From JALZDI01 sp965653225 (GTDB lineage: Bacteria > Actinomycetota > Actinomycetes > Propionibacteriales > Nocardioidaceae): DNA of 20,291 nt. The notes under the pieces are model-generated. The model made no database searches. It was given only the letters and a program-made list of their open reading frames with translations, and was not told the origin of the DNA. The stretch is from NCBI GenBank assembly GCA_965653225.1, contig CBFGZI010000064.1, positions 1 to 20,291 on the forward strand. The letters run 5' to 3'. This document shows, one piece after another, positions 5,963 through 13,802 of the stretch; position 1 is the stretch's first letter, and every line of letters starts with the position of its first letter. The position numbers were made by a program, and so were the translations under genes.

Positions 5963-6790
5963 TCACAGGTCGAGGTCGACGACCACCGGTGCGTGGTCGG
6001 AAGGGCCCTTTCCCTTGCGTGCTTCCCGGTCGACGTAGGCGTCGCGGACGGATGATGCGAAGGCCTGGTTGCCGTACACGAGGTCGATGCGCATGCCCAT
6101 GTTCTTGTGGAACATGCCGGCGCGGTAGTCCCAGTACGTGTAGGGGGTGTCGTGCTTCAGCGCGCGCGGAACGACGTCCTCGAGCCCGAGTGCGCGCAGT
6201 GCCGACAGCGCCTCACGCTCCGGCGCGGTGACATGCGTCGACTCGACGAAAACTGCCGGATCCCACACGTCGGCGTCGGTGGGCGCGACGTTGAAGTCGC
6301 CGGTCACCAGGAACGCCCGGTCCCCGGCGACCTCGGGCTCCAGGGCGTCGCGCAGCGCCGCCAGCCACTTCAGCTTGTACGCGTAGTGCGCGCTGTCGGG
6401 TGTGCGCCCGTTGGGCACGTACACCGACCACAGCCGCAGCGGACCGCAGGTGGCGCCGACGGCGCGCGCCTCGACCACCGGTTCCGGCTCGACCTCGAGC
6501 AGCGCGGGCTCGGCGGCCGCCGGGTCGCCTGCGTAGCCGGGCTGCCCGTCGAAACCCCGGGACACCTCGGACAGGCCGACGCGGGACAGGATCGCGACGC
6601 CGTTCCACCGGCCGTCGCCGTGTGCGGCGACCTCGTATCCGAGGTCCTCGACCGGCCCGAAGGGGAAGTCCGCCTCGGCGCACTTGGTCTCCTGCAGGCA
6701 CACCGCGTCGGGGCGGGTGTCATCCAGCCACTCGGTCAGCCGCGGCAGGCGCGCGCCGATGGAGTTGACGTTCCACGTGGCCACGCGCAC
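5963..6790 (-). CDS. xthA: Exodeoxyribonuclease III (AP endonuclease)
   Basis: A 275-residue magnesium-dependent DNA repair nuclease of the exonuclease-endonuclease-phosphatase family, acting on abasic sites and 3' blocks in base excision repair. Diagnostic residues are Asn7 (TWNVNSIGAR), Glu34 (LQETK), the WNGVAILSR segment at 62-70, Tyr124 with YVPNGR, Asp165 and Asn167 (TGDFNVAPTDADVWDP), the TYWDYRAG...MRIDLVY segment with Asp236, and the terminal SDHAPVV with Asp265 and His266. The GTG at 6790 gives the standard xthA start RVATWNVNSI. An ATG-like extension to 6871 would overlap the upstream gene by 44 bases and adds only low-complexity basic residues, so I rejected it. It lies 37 bases after the etfD-like gene on the same strand and may be cotranscribed. 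A rare-length insertion at 78-110 lies between conserved blocks. Confidence 0.93.
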   Translation of the reverse strand: MRVATWNVNSIGARLPRLTEWLDDTRPDAVCLQETKCAEADFPFGPVEDLGYEVAAHGDGRWNGVAILSRVGLSEVSRGFDGQPGYAGDPAAAEPALLEVEPEPVVEARAVGATCGPLRLWSVYVPNGRTPDSAHYAYKLKWLAALRDALEPEVAGDRAFLVTGDFNVAPTDADVWDPAVFVESTHVTAPEREALSALRALGLEDVVPRALKHDTPYTYWDYRAGMFHKNMGMRIDLVYGNQAFASSVRDAYVDREARKGKGPSDHAPVVVDLDL

Positions 6791-6827
6791 GGTCGCGGTT
6801 CCCTCCGTCTCCTGGCCGGGGCCCAGG

Positions 6828-9047
6828 TCAGCCGACCGGCTCGGTGCTCTCCTCCTTGGCCGGCGTGCCACCGCCGCCGTCGCGCTTGACCGCGGCGAGC
6901 AGCATCTGCGCGACGTCGAGGACCTCGACCTCCTCGCGGGCCTCGCCCTTGGACTGCTGCTCGGTCAGGCCGTCGGTGAACATCACCTTGCAGAACGGGC
7001 ATCCGGTCGCGATCTGGTCGGCACCGGTGGCGACCGCCTCGGCGGTGCGGTTCAGGTTGATCCGGCTGCCGAGCTTCTCCTCCATCCACATGCGTGCGCC
7101 TCCGGCGCCGCAGCAGAAGGAGCGCTCGGAGTTGCGCGGCATCTCCTTGAACTCCGTGTTGGGCAGCACGTTCAGCAGCTCGCGCGGAGGCTCGTACACC
7201 TTGTTGTGCCGGCCGATGAAGCACGGGTCGTGATAGGTGATCGTGCGGCCAGCCGCCGCGCCGTTGCCGCTCTGCGCGACCGGTGTCAGCTTGCCCTCAC
7301 GCACCAGTCGGTTGAGCAGCTGCGTGTGGTGCACGACCTCGAGCTCGACGCCGAGCTGGCCGTACTCGTTCTTCAGCGTGTTGAAGCAGTGCGCACAGGT
7401 GGCGACGACCTTCTTGGCCTTGGCCTCCTTCAGCGTCTCCGCGTTCTGCATGGCCAGCTGCTGGAACACGAACTCGTTGCCGGAGCGGCGCGCGGGGTCG
7501 CCGGTGCAGGTCTCGCCGTCACCGAGGACAGCGAAGTCGACGCCGGCGATGTTGAGCAGCTCCGCGACCGCCCGGGTGGTCTTCTTGGCGCGGTCCTCGT
7601 ACGCGCCGGCGCAGCCGACCCAGAACAACCACTCGACCTCGTCGAGCGTCTCGACGGAGTCGCCCACCTGCTTGACCTCGAACGGCAGGTCCTTGGCCCA
7701 GTCCATGCGCGCAGTGGGGGACATGTTCCACGGGTTGCCCTTGTTCTCCAGGCCCTTGAACAGCTGGTTCAGCTCGGACGGGAAGTTGGCCTCGACCAGC
7801 ACCTGGTAGCGGCGCATGTCCATGATCTCGTCGACGTGCTCGATGTCGACCGGGCACTGCTGCACGCAGGCGCCGCAGGACACGCACGACCACAGCACGT
7901 CGGGGTCGATGACCGCGCCGCCGCTGGGCATCGACGGGTCGCCCTCGGTGGCCCCGACCAGCTCGCGCTCGGCCTCGGCCCTGACCGCGTCCGGCAGCGA
8001 CTGCCGCTCCTCGTCGGAGGAGGCCAGCAGGTACGGCGCCTTCGCGAACGCGTGGTCGCGCAGCCCCATCACCAGCAGCTTGGGCGACAGCGGCTTATCG
8101 GTGTTCCACGCCGGGCACTGCGACTGGCACCGCCCGCACTCGGTGCAGGTGGCGAAGTCGAGCATGTTCTTCCAGGTGAAGTCCTCGACCTTGCCGACAC
8201 CGAGCGCGGCGTCCTCGTCGAGGTCCTCGATGTTCTCGAAGTCCACCGGCTTGCCCTCGACCGCGATCGGCTGCAGCCCGCCCAGCGCGGGGGCGAGGTC
8301 GGCGTTGCGTCCGAACAGCACGTTCAGCGGCGCGATGAAGATGTGCAGGTGCTTGGAGTTCAGCACCAGGATCAGGAACGAGAGCATCACGCCGATGTGG
8401 ATCAGCAGGCCGACGCCCTCGATGATCTCGTTGGTCTGCTCACCCAGGGGCGCGAGCAGGCTCCCGACTGCGTGGGACATGAAGGCGCCGTTCCCGTACG
8501 GGAAGTTCCCGGTGTTCACGGCCGCGCCCCGGAACAGGAACATCGACCAGATCACGTTGAAGATCATGAACAGCACGAGCCACGCGCCGCCGAGATGCGA
8601 GCCCTTGAACCGCGACTTGCGGCCCATCCGCTGCGGCGCGTTCTGCAGCCGGATGACGGCGAACGCGATGATGCCGAACAGCGCCATCAGCGCGATGAAG
8701 TCCTGCAAGAACCCGAGCGCATCCCAGGTGCCGATCAGCGGGATGTGGAAGTCGGAGTCGAACAGCGTTCCGTACGCCTCGAGGTAGACCGAGGCCAGGA
8801 TCACGAACGCCCAGAACACGAAGAAGTGCGCGGCACCCGGCACGGTCCACTTGAGCAGCTTCTTCTGGCCGAACACCTCGACCAGCTGGGTCCTGACCAC
8901 CTCGCCCAGCTTCTGCCTGACGTTGTCGACCCGGCCCGGTGCGGGCTGCCCGCTGTGGATCAGGCGGTACAGCCACCAGACCCGTCGCCCGGCGATGGGC
9001 AGCACGACCGCGGTCATCGCCAGCCCCAGAATCAACACGATGGGCAT
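6828..9047 (-). CDS. etfD: Membrane iron-sulfur reductase, EtfD-like (ETF:quinone oxidoreductase type)
   Basis: A 739-residue membrane protein that fuses a cytochrome-type membrane domain to an iron-sulfur/CCG reductase domain. Hydrophobic helices lie near 3-20, 72-92, 113-133, 153-173 and 208-230. Two 4Fe-4S motifs follow: C301-C304-C307-C311 (CTECGRCQSQCP) and C388-C391-C394-C398 (CVSCGACVQQCP). Two CCG domains complete it: Cys479/Cys514 with CAHC at 551-554, where the middle motif is degenerate (ETCTGD), and Cys609, FCCGAGG at 645-646 with CPFC at 683-686. This architecture matches M. tuberculosis Rv0338c, reported as EtfD, which passes electrons from acyl-CoA dehydrogenase via ETF to the quinone pool. 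The role here is inferred from that similarity; a heterodisulfide-reductase-like function is the alternative. The ATG at 9047 follows GGAG at six bases. Confidence 0.88.
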   Translation of the reverse strand: MPIVLILGLAMTAVVLPIAGRRVWWLYRLIHSGQPAPGRVDNVRQKLGEVVRTQLVEVFGQKKLLKWTVPGAAHFFVFWAFVILASVYLEAYGTLFDSDFHIPLIGTWDALGFLQDFIALMALFGIIAFAVIRLQNAPQRMGRKSRFKGSHLGGAWLVLFMIFNVIWSMFLFRGAAVNTGNFPYGNGAFMSHAVGSLLAPLGEQTNEIIEGVGLLIHIGVMLSFLILVLNSKHLHIFIAPLNVLFGRNADLAPALGGLQPIAVEGKPVDFENIEDLDEDAALGVGKVEDFTWKNMLDFATCTECGRCQSQCPAWNTDKPLSPKLLVMGLRDHAFAKAPYLLASSDEERQSLPDAVRAEAERELVGATEGDPSMPSGGAVIDPDVLWSCVSCGACVQQCPVDIEHVDEIMDMRRYQVLVEANFPSELNQLFKGLENKGNPWNMSPTARMDWAKDLPFEVKQVGDSVETLDEVEWLFWVGCAGAYEDRAKKTTRAVAELLNIAGVDFAVLGDGETCTGDPARRSGNEFVFQQLAMQNAETLKEAKAKKVVATCAHCFNTLKNEYGQLGVELEVVHHTQLLNRLVREGKLTPVAQSGNGAAAGRTITYHDPCFIGRHNKVYEPPRELLNVLPNTEFKEMPRNSERSFCCGAGGARMWMEEKLGSRINLNRTAEAVATGADQIATGCPFCKVMFTDGLTEQQSKGEAREEVEVLDVAQMLLAAVKRDGGGGTPAKEESTEPVG

Positions 9048-9106
9048 ACTTCACTCCAACTTTCCGGCGGGGCGCCGGGTCGTGCTGTGACGTCTCCGGC
9101 CCCAGA

Positions 9107-9140
9107 GACTACGGGCGGACGCGTCGCTGCGTCCGCAGTC
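9107..9140 (-). other. Leader hairpin upstream of the etfD-like gene
   Basis: GCGGACGC (9115-9122) pairs perfectly with GCGTCCGC (9129-9136) around a 6-base loop. After a one-sided bulge, GACT (9107-9110) pairs with AGTC (9137-9140). It lies 60-93 bases before the etfD-like start codon, probably in the 5' untranslated RNA. It could influence expression or act as an attenuator. No riboswitch class is recognised. Confidence 0.4.
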
Positions 9141-9160
9141 AGACCATGTGAGACGCACCC

Positions 9161-9172
9161 TACCAATCGGTA
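9161..9172. promoter_or_regulatory. TACC-N4-GGTA inverted repeat upstream of the etfD-like gene
   Basis: TACCAATCGGTA (9161-9172) has symmetric TACC/GGTA arms in the most AT-rich part of the 371-base gap between the etfD-like gene and hutH. It lies about 115 bases before the etfD-like start. Palindromes of this general form are bound by TetR-family regulators of fatty acid metabolism in actinobacteria, which would fit an electron acceptor for beta-oxidation. The match to any specific regulator is not established. Confidence 0.35.
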
Positions 9173-9309
9173 ACTTAGGATCCGGCCCCGGAACCCGCTT
9201 GTGGCGGCCCGAGCCGTTGAACCTCGTCCGGCGTCCTCTCCTCGGCATTCGGTCGCTTCCCTTGTGTTCTACGCCTCGGGCAGCGACCGCAACACCCGGT
9301 TACTTGGCG

Positions 9310-9393
9310 TGTGGCACCGCGCCACAGGGGTGCGAGGCGTCGCCGCGCCGGGCTGTGTGGCGCGGCCTCGGCCGGGGGCGTGGTGGCACCGCG
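9310..9393 (+). promoter_or_regulatory. Repeated GTGGCACCGCG motif and inverted repeat upstream of hutH
   Basis: The 11-base word GTGGCACCGCG occurs at 9311-9321 and again at 9383-9393. The first copy lies in an inverted repeat (TGTGGC at 9310-9315, GCCACA at 9321-9326). A TTGGCGT word lies at 9304-9310 and CGCGCCA at 9318-9324. They lie within 110 bases of the hutH start and are candidates for the hut operator. The rest of the 9173-9418 stretch shows no gene. Confidence 0.4.
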
Positions 9394-9418
9394 TCGCGCG
9401 GCGAGGTGGAATGGCGCC

Positions 9419-10963
9419 ATGAGCAGAGCACGCGTGGTCGTGGGCGTCGGCCCGGTGTCTCCCGAGGAGCTGGTCGCGGTCGCGCGCGGCGGCGCCGGTG
9501 TGGAGCTGGACCCCGGGGCGGTCGCGGCGATCGAGAAGTCCCGCGAGGCCGTGGACGAGATGGCGGCCGCGCCCACCCCGACGTACGGCGTCTCCACCGG
9601 GTTCGGGGCGCTGGCCACCCGGCACATCCCGGCCGACCTCCGCGCCGACCTGCAGCGCTCGCTGGTGCGCTCGCACGCGGCCGGGTCGGGTCCCGAGGTC
9701 GAGGCGGAGGTGGTGCGCGCGCTGATGCTGCTGCGCCTGTCGACGCTGGCCACCGGGCGCACCGGCATCCGGGTGCAGACCGCGCAGGCGATGGCCTCGC
9801 TGCTCACCCACAGCGTGACCCCGGTCGTACGGGAGTACGGCAGCCTCGGCTGCTCCGGCGACCTCGCCCCGCTGGCGCACTGCGCGCTGGCGCTGATGGG
9901 CGAGGGCGACGTACGCGACCGCGAGGGCGTGCTCCGCCCGGCGGCCGAGGTGCTGGCCCAGATCGGCCAGGAGCCGGTCGAGCTGGCCGCCAAGGAGGGG
10001 CTGGCGCTGATCAACGGCACCGACGGCATGCTCGGCATGCTGGTGCTCGCGCAGGCCGACCTGGCCGCGCTGCTGCGGGTGTTCGACGTTGCCGCCGCGA
10101 TGAGCGTGGAGGCCATCCTGGCCACCGACCGGGTGTTCGCCGAGGACCTGCAGGCCCTGCGGCCGCACCCGGGACAGGCCGCGTCGGCCTCCAACCTACG
10201 GCGCATCCTCGCGGGCTCGGCGCTTATGGAGAGTCACCGCGGGCCCGACTGCAACCGGGTGCAGGACGCGTACTCGCTGCGCTGCGCGCCCCAGGTCGCC
10301 GGCGCCGCCCGCGACACCCTCGAGCACACCCGCGACGTGGCCGCGCGCGAGCTGGCGTCGGCCATCGACAACCCGGTGGTGCTGCCCGACGGGCGGGTCG
10401 AGTCCAACGGCAACTTCCACGGCGCGCCGCTGGGCTACGCGCTGGACTTCCTGGCCATCCCCGTCGCCGACCTGGCCAGCATGTCCGAGCGCCGCACCGA
10501 CCGGTTCCTCGACATGGCGCGCAGCCACGGGCTGCCGCCGTTCCTGGCCAACGACCCCGGCGTGGACTCCGGGCACATGATCGCGCAGTACACCCAGGCC
10601 GCGATCGTGTCCGAGCTCAAGCGGCTGGCGGCGCCGGCCAGCGTGGACTCGATCCCGTCCAGCGCGAAGCAGGAGGACCACGTGTCGATGGGGTGGTCGG
10701 CCGCGCGCAAGCTGCGCCGGGCGCTCGACGGGCTGACGCGGGTGCTCGCGGTCGAGGTCCTCACCGCCGCGCGGGCGCTGGAGCTGCGCCACCCGCTGAC
10801 GCCCGCGCCGGCGACGGCCGCCGTGCTCGGCGTACTCCGCGAGCGCGTCGACGGCCCCGGCCCCGACCGGCACCTCGCGCCCGAGATCGACGCCGCCGTC
10901 GAGCTGGTGCACGACGGCGCGGTCGTGTCCGCAGTCGAGTCCGTCATCGGCCCCCTGGACTGA
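9419..10963 (+). CDS. hutH: Histidine ammonia-lyase
   Basis: A 514-residue cytosolic enzyme that removes ammonia from L-histidine to give urocanate, the first step of histidine breakdown. The electrophilic MIO cofactor forms from residues 145-147 in the block GSLGCSGDLAPLAH. Here the triad is Cys-Ser-Gly where the textbook sequence is Ala-Ser-Gly. Tyr56 in TYGVSTGFG matches the conserved catalytic tyrosine. ASNLRRILAGS, QDAYSLRCAPQV, IDNP and SSAKQEDHVSMG are further family blocks. The length is normal (about 510). The ATG at 9419 has AGGTGG nine bases before it; an overlapping ATG at 9411 is out of frame. Ammonia-lyase relatives acting on Tyr or Phe are unlikely given hutU 64 bases downstream, which suggests one operon. 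Confidence 0.96.
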   Translation: MSRARVVVGVGPVSPEELVAVARGGAGVELDPGAVAAIEKSREAVDEMAAAPTPTYGVSTGFGALATRHIPADLRADLQRSLVRSHAAGSGPEVEAEVVRALMLLRLSTLATGRTGIRVQTAQAMASLLTHSVTPVVREYGSLGCSGDLAPLAHCALALMGEGDVRDREGVLRPAAEVLAQIGQEPVELAAKEGLALINGTDGMLGMLVLAQADLAALLRVFDVAAAMSVEAILATDRVFAEDLQALRPHPGQAASASNLRRILAGSALMESHRGPDCNRVQDAYSLRCAPQVAGAARDTLEHTRDVAARELASAIDNPVVLPDGRVESNGNFHGAPLGYALDFLAIPVADLASMSERRTDRFLDMARSHGLPPFLANDPGVDSGHMIAQYTQAAIVSELKRLAAPASVDSIPSSAKQEDHVSMGWSAARKLRRALDGLTRVLAVEVLTAARALELRHPLTPAPATAAVLGVLRERVDGPGPDRHLAPEIDAAVELVHDGAVVSAVESVIGPLD

Positions 10964-11027
10964 CTCGTCCGCGGTGGGTCTCCGTGAAAACACCGAGTCG
11001 TCGCAGACGAACCGAAGGAGCATGAGC

Positions 11028-12680
11028 ATGAGCCGGACCATCCGCAGTCCCCGGGGCACCGAGCTGAGCGCGCGCAGCTGGCAGACCGAGGCGCCGATGC
11101 GCATGCTGATGAACAACCTCGACCCCGAGGTCGCCGAGCACCCCGAGGAGCTGGTGGTCTACGGCGGGTCGGGCAAGGCGGCGCGCGACTGGGCGAGCTT
11201 CGACGCGATGGTGCGCACGCTCCGGACGCTGGAGCAGGACGAGACCATGCTCGTGCAGTCGGGCCGGCCGGTCGGGGTGATGCGCACCCACGAGTGGGCG
11301 CCGCGGGTGCTGATCGCCAACTCCAACCTGGTCGGCGACTGGGCGACGTGGGAGGAGTTCCGGCGGCTCGAGGCGCTCGGCCTCACCATGTACGGCCAGA
11401 TGACCGCCGGGTCGTGGATCTACATCGGCACCCAGGGCATCCTGCAGGGCACGTACGAGACGTTCGCGGCGGTGGCCGAGAAGCGGTACGGCGGCTCCCT
11501 GGCCGGAACGATCACCCTCACCGCGGGCCTCGGCGGGATGGGCGGCGCCCAACCGCTGGCGGTGACCATGAACGACGGCGTGTGCATCTGCGTCGAGGTC
11601 GACGAGTCCCGCATCCAGCGCCGGCTCGACCACCGCTACCTCGACGTGCGCGCCGACTCCCTCGACCACGCGCTGTCGCTGGCGACGCAGGCGCAGCACG
11701 ATCGGCGGGCGCTGTCGATCGGCGTGCTCGGCAACGCGGCCGACATGGTGCCGGCGCTGCTGGCCAAGGGTGCCCCGATCGACATCGTGACCGACCAGAC
11801 CTCCGCGCACGACCCGCTGATGTACCTCCCGTCGGGGGTGGAGTTCGGCGACTGGGTCAGCGCCCGCGAGAAGGACCCGGCGGGGTTCACCGAGAGGGCC
11901 CGCGAGTCGATGGCGCGGCACTGCGAGGCGATGGTGGGGTTCCTCGACGCCGGTGCCGAGGTGTTCGACTACGGCAACTCGCTGCGTGCGGAGGCCAAGC
12001 TGGGCGGGTTCGGTCGGGCGTTCGACTACCCCGGCTTCGTGCCGGCGTACATCCGGCCGCTGTTCTGCGAGGGGAAGGGCCCGTTCCGGTGGGCGGCGCT
12101 GTCCGGCGACCCCGCCGACATCGCGGCCACCGACCGCGCGGTGCTGGAGATGTTCGGCGACAACGAACGGCTGACGCGCTGGATCAAGCAGGCCGGCGAG
12201 AGGGTGCACTTCCAGGGGCTGCCGGCGCGGATCTGCTGGCTGGGGTACGGCGAGCGCCACCTCGCCGGGATGCGGTTCAACGACATGGTGGCCTCCGGCG
12301 AGATCTCGGCGCCGATCGTGATCGGGCGCGACCACCTCGACTGCGGCTCGGTCGCCTCGCCGTACCGCGAGACCGAGGCCATGCTCGACGGCTCCGACGC
12401 GATCGCGGACTGGCCGCTGCTGAACGCCATGGTCAACGTCGCCTCCGGTGCGTCGTGGGTGTCGATCCACCACGGCGGCGGCGTGGGCATCGGCCGATCC
12501 ATCCACGCCGGCCAGGTATGCGTGGTCGACGGCACCGACCTGGCTGGCCGCAAGGCCGAGCGGGTGCTGACCAACGACCCCGGGATGGGCGTGATCCGGC
12601 ATGTCGACGCGGGCTACGACGAGGCCGCGGAGGTGGCGCAGTCGCGTGGCGTGCGCGTCCCCATGCGCGAGACGGACTGA
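11028..12680 (+). CDS. hutU: Urocanate hydratase (urocanase)
   Basis: A 550-residue cytosolic NAD+-dependent enzyme converting urocanate to 4-imidazolone-5-propionate, the second hut step. NAD+ binding is shown by TAGLGGMGGAQP (165-176). Cys403 in GLPARICWLG corresponds by position to the important cysteine (Cys410) of the Pseudomonas enzyme. YGQMTAGSWIYIGTQGI, FVPAYIRPLFCEGKGPFRWA, IVIGRDHLDCGS and SIHHGGGVGIG are family hallmarks. The length is standard. Two in-frame ATG codons lie at 11022 and 11028. GAAGGAG ends one base before the first and seven before the second, so 11028 is the likely start. The stop codon lies within the perfect palindrome TGACGCGTCA. The gene follows hutH by 64 bases, consistent with cotranscription. 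Confidence 0.97.
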   Translation: MSRTIRSPRGTELSARSWQTEAPMRMLMNNLDPEVAEHPEELVVYGGSGKAARDWASFDAMVRTLRTLEQDETMLVQSGRPVGVMRTHEWAPRVLIANSNLVGDWATWEEFRRLEALGLTMYGQMTAGSWIYIGTQGILQGTYETFAAVAEKRYGGSLAGTITLTAGLGGMGGAQPLAVTMNDGVCICVEVDESRIQRRLDHRYLDVRADSLDHALSLATQAQHDRRALSIGVLGNAADMVPALLAKGAPIDIVTDQTSAHDPLMYLPSGVEFGDWVSAREKDPAGFTERARESMARHCEAMVGFLDAGAEVFDYGNSLRAEAKLGGFGRAFDYPGFVPAYIRPLFCEGKGPFRWAALSGDPADIAATDRAVLEMFGDNERLTRWIKQAGERVHFQGLPARICWLGYGERHLAGMRFNDMVASGEISAPIVIGRDHLDCGSVASPYRETEAMLDGSDAIADWPLLNAMVNVASGASWVSIHHGGGVGIGRSIHAGQVCVVDGTDLAGRKAERVLTNDPGMGVIRHVDAGYDEAAEVAQSRGVRVPMRETD

Positions 12681-12809
12681 CGCGTCACGCCCAGGAATTC
12701 TGGCGCGTCACCACCAAGACCCTCTCGTGAGGCGTCAATGCGTCTCCGCCGCCCGTAGAAGAATTGGCGCGTCACCAGCTGGGTGTGCAGAAAACTTGGC
12801 GCGTCGCGG
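12678..12809 (+). repeat. Cluster of TGGCGCGTCACC direct repeats between hutU and the amidohydrolase gene
   Basis: TGGCGCGTCACC occurs at 12701-12712 and 12765-12776, and TGGCGCGTCGCG at 12797-12808. The starts are 64 and 32 bases apart. Each is preceded by an A/T-rich word (GGAATTC, AGAAGAAT, AAAACT). Related GCGTCA words occur in the palindrome TGACGCGTCA at 12678-12687 and in GGCGTCA at 12731-12737. The spacing places the three long copies on one face of the DNA helix, which suggests protein binding sites. The role is not known. Confidence 0.6.
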
Positions 12810-12831
12810 TGGGTGTGGTGGACGGGTCTGG

Positions 12832-12871
12832 TATAAAGAGAGTAAGTACACAAACTAACTAGACTTTTGTG
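12832..12871 (+). promoter_or_regulatory. Promoter/operator of the amidohydrolase-cupin pair
   Basis: A sharply AT-rich island in GC-rich DNA. It carries a possible -10 box TATAAA (12832-12837) without a clear -35. An inverted repeat AGTAAGT (12841-12847) / ACTAACT (12854-12860) has a 6-base spacer and keeps AGTnAGT/ACTnACT symmetry. A second, CACAAA (12849-12854) / TTTGTG (12866-12871), overlaps it. The arrangement resembles a repressor operator just downstream of a -10 box. No cognate regulator gene is in the window. Confidence 0.5.
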
Positions 12872-12899
12872 CCTGACCCGATCCCGAAGCGAGGTGGAC

Positions 12900-13802
12900 A
12901 TGCCGGAGCCCGAGGTGGTGGACGTCCACCAGCACCTGTGGCCAGAGCCGCTGCTCGAAGCGCTGCGCGCCCGCACCGCGACGCCGCGGGTGCGCGGCTG
13001 GACGCTGGAGACCGACGGCGAGCCGCCGTACGAGGTCGACCCCGCCGACCACGACCCGGCCAAGCGGGCGGCGGCCGACCGGGACGCGGGCATCGACGTC
13101 GCCCTCCTGTCGCTGTCCAGCCCGCTGGGCATCGAATGGCTCCCGCACGACGACGCCGAGCCGCTGCTGGACGCCTGGCACGCGGGTGCGCTGGCGCTCG
13201 GCGATCGGCACCGGGTCTGGGCCGCTGCCTCGGTGCGTGACCCGGACCCGGCCGCGCTCGCGGCCGCACTCGACGACGGATGCGTCGGCCTGCAGGTGCC
13301 GGCGGACGCCATGGCGACTCCGCAGCGCCTGGAGCACCTCGCGCCGCTGCTGGTGGTGTGCGACGAACGCGACGTACCCGTGCTCGTGCACCCCGGCCCC
13401 GCGAGCAGCGAGCCGGAGCTGCCGGCGTGGTGGGCCGCGGTGGTCGAGTACACCGGCCAGATGGCTGCCGCCTGGTGGTCCTGGCACGTGGCGGGTCGTC
13501 GGCTGCTGCCGACGCTGCGGATCTGCTTCGCGGCCGGTGCCGGGCTGGCGCCGGTGCACCGCGAGCGGCTGGTCGCCCGGGGCGGTCGGTTCGGTGGGGT
13601 GGACAGGGATGTGTTCGTCGACACCTCGTCCTACGGGACGCAGGGCCTCGACGCGCTGGTCCGGGTCCTGGGCATCGATGCGCTCGTGCTCGGGTCGGAC
13701 CGTCCCTACGCCGAGCCGACCGACCCGGGTATGGGGGAGGCGGCGGCGCGCGCGATCCGCCGTACCAACCCGCACCGGCTCCTGACCGGGGAGCACCCGT
13801 GA
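12900..13802 (+). CDS. Amidohydrolase-2 family (TIM-barrel) metal hydrolase
   Basis: A 300-residue protein of the amidohydrolase-2 (TIM-barrel metal-dependent hydrolase) type. The HxH metal motif of strand 1 is His10 and His12 in VVDVHQHLWP. His164 lies in VLVHPGP (strand 5 region) and Asp267 in LGSDRPYAEP (strand 8). These are the expected positions for a zinc or manganese site. LALGDRHRVWAAASVRDPD resembles the motif in relatives that act on ring-cleavage products by hydrolysis or decarboxylation. The substrate cannot be read from sequence. The ATG at 12900 follows GAGGTGG and gives the conserved N-terminus. The gene overlaps the cupin gene by four bases (GTGA) and lies between hutU and the hutF/hutI block, so a role on an imidazole or histidine-derived compound is possible but unproven. 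Confidence 0.85.
   Translation: MPEPEVVDVHQHLWPEPLLEALRARTATPRVRGWTLETDGEPPYEVDPADHDPAKRAAADRDAGIDVALLSLSSPLGIEWLPHDDAEPLLDAWHAGALALGDRHRVWAAASVRDPDPAALAAALDDGCVGLQVPADAMATPQRLEHLAPLLVVCDERDVPVLVHPGPASSEPELPAWWAAVVEYTGQMAAAWWSWHVAGRRLLPTLRICFAAGAGLAPVHRERLVARGGRFGGVDRDVFVDTSSYGTQGLDALVRVLGIDALVLGSDRPYAEPTDPGMGEAAARAIRRTNPHRLLTGEHP

Noticed and set aside
6684..9173. Long open frame (829 codons) on the plus strand opposite xthA and the etfD-like gene
   Set aside because: It overlaps two well-supported minus-strand genes and its product is low complexity with no recognisable motif.
9051..9248. A 65-codon minus-strand ORF upstream of the etfD-like gene
   Set aside because: It covers the AT-rich promoter region and leader hairpin, is Arg-rich, and lacks a ribosome site.
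10944..12602. Long minus-strand open frame opposite hutU
   Set aside because: It is a shadow of hutU with biased composition and no family motif.
12678..12809. The TGGCGCGTCACC repeats as a CRISPR array
   Set aside because: There are only three good copies of 12 bases, with unequal spacing and no cas gene nearby.
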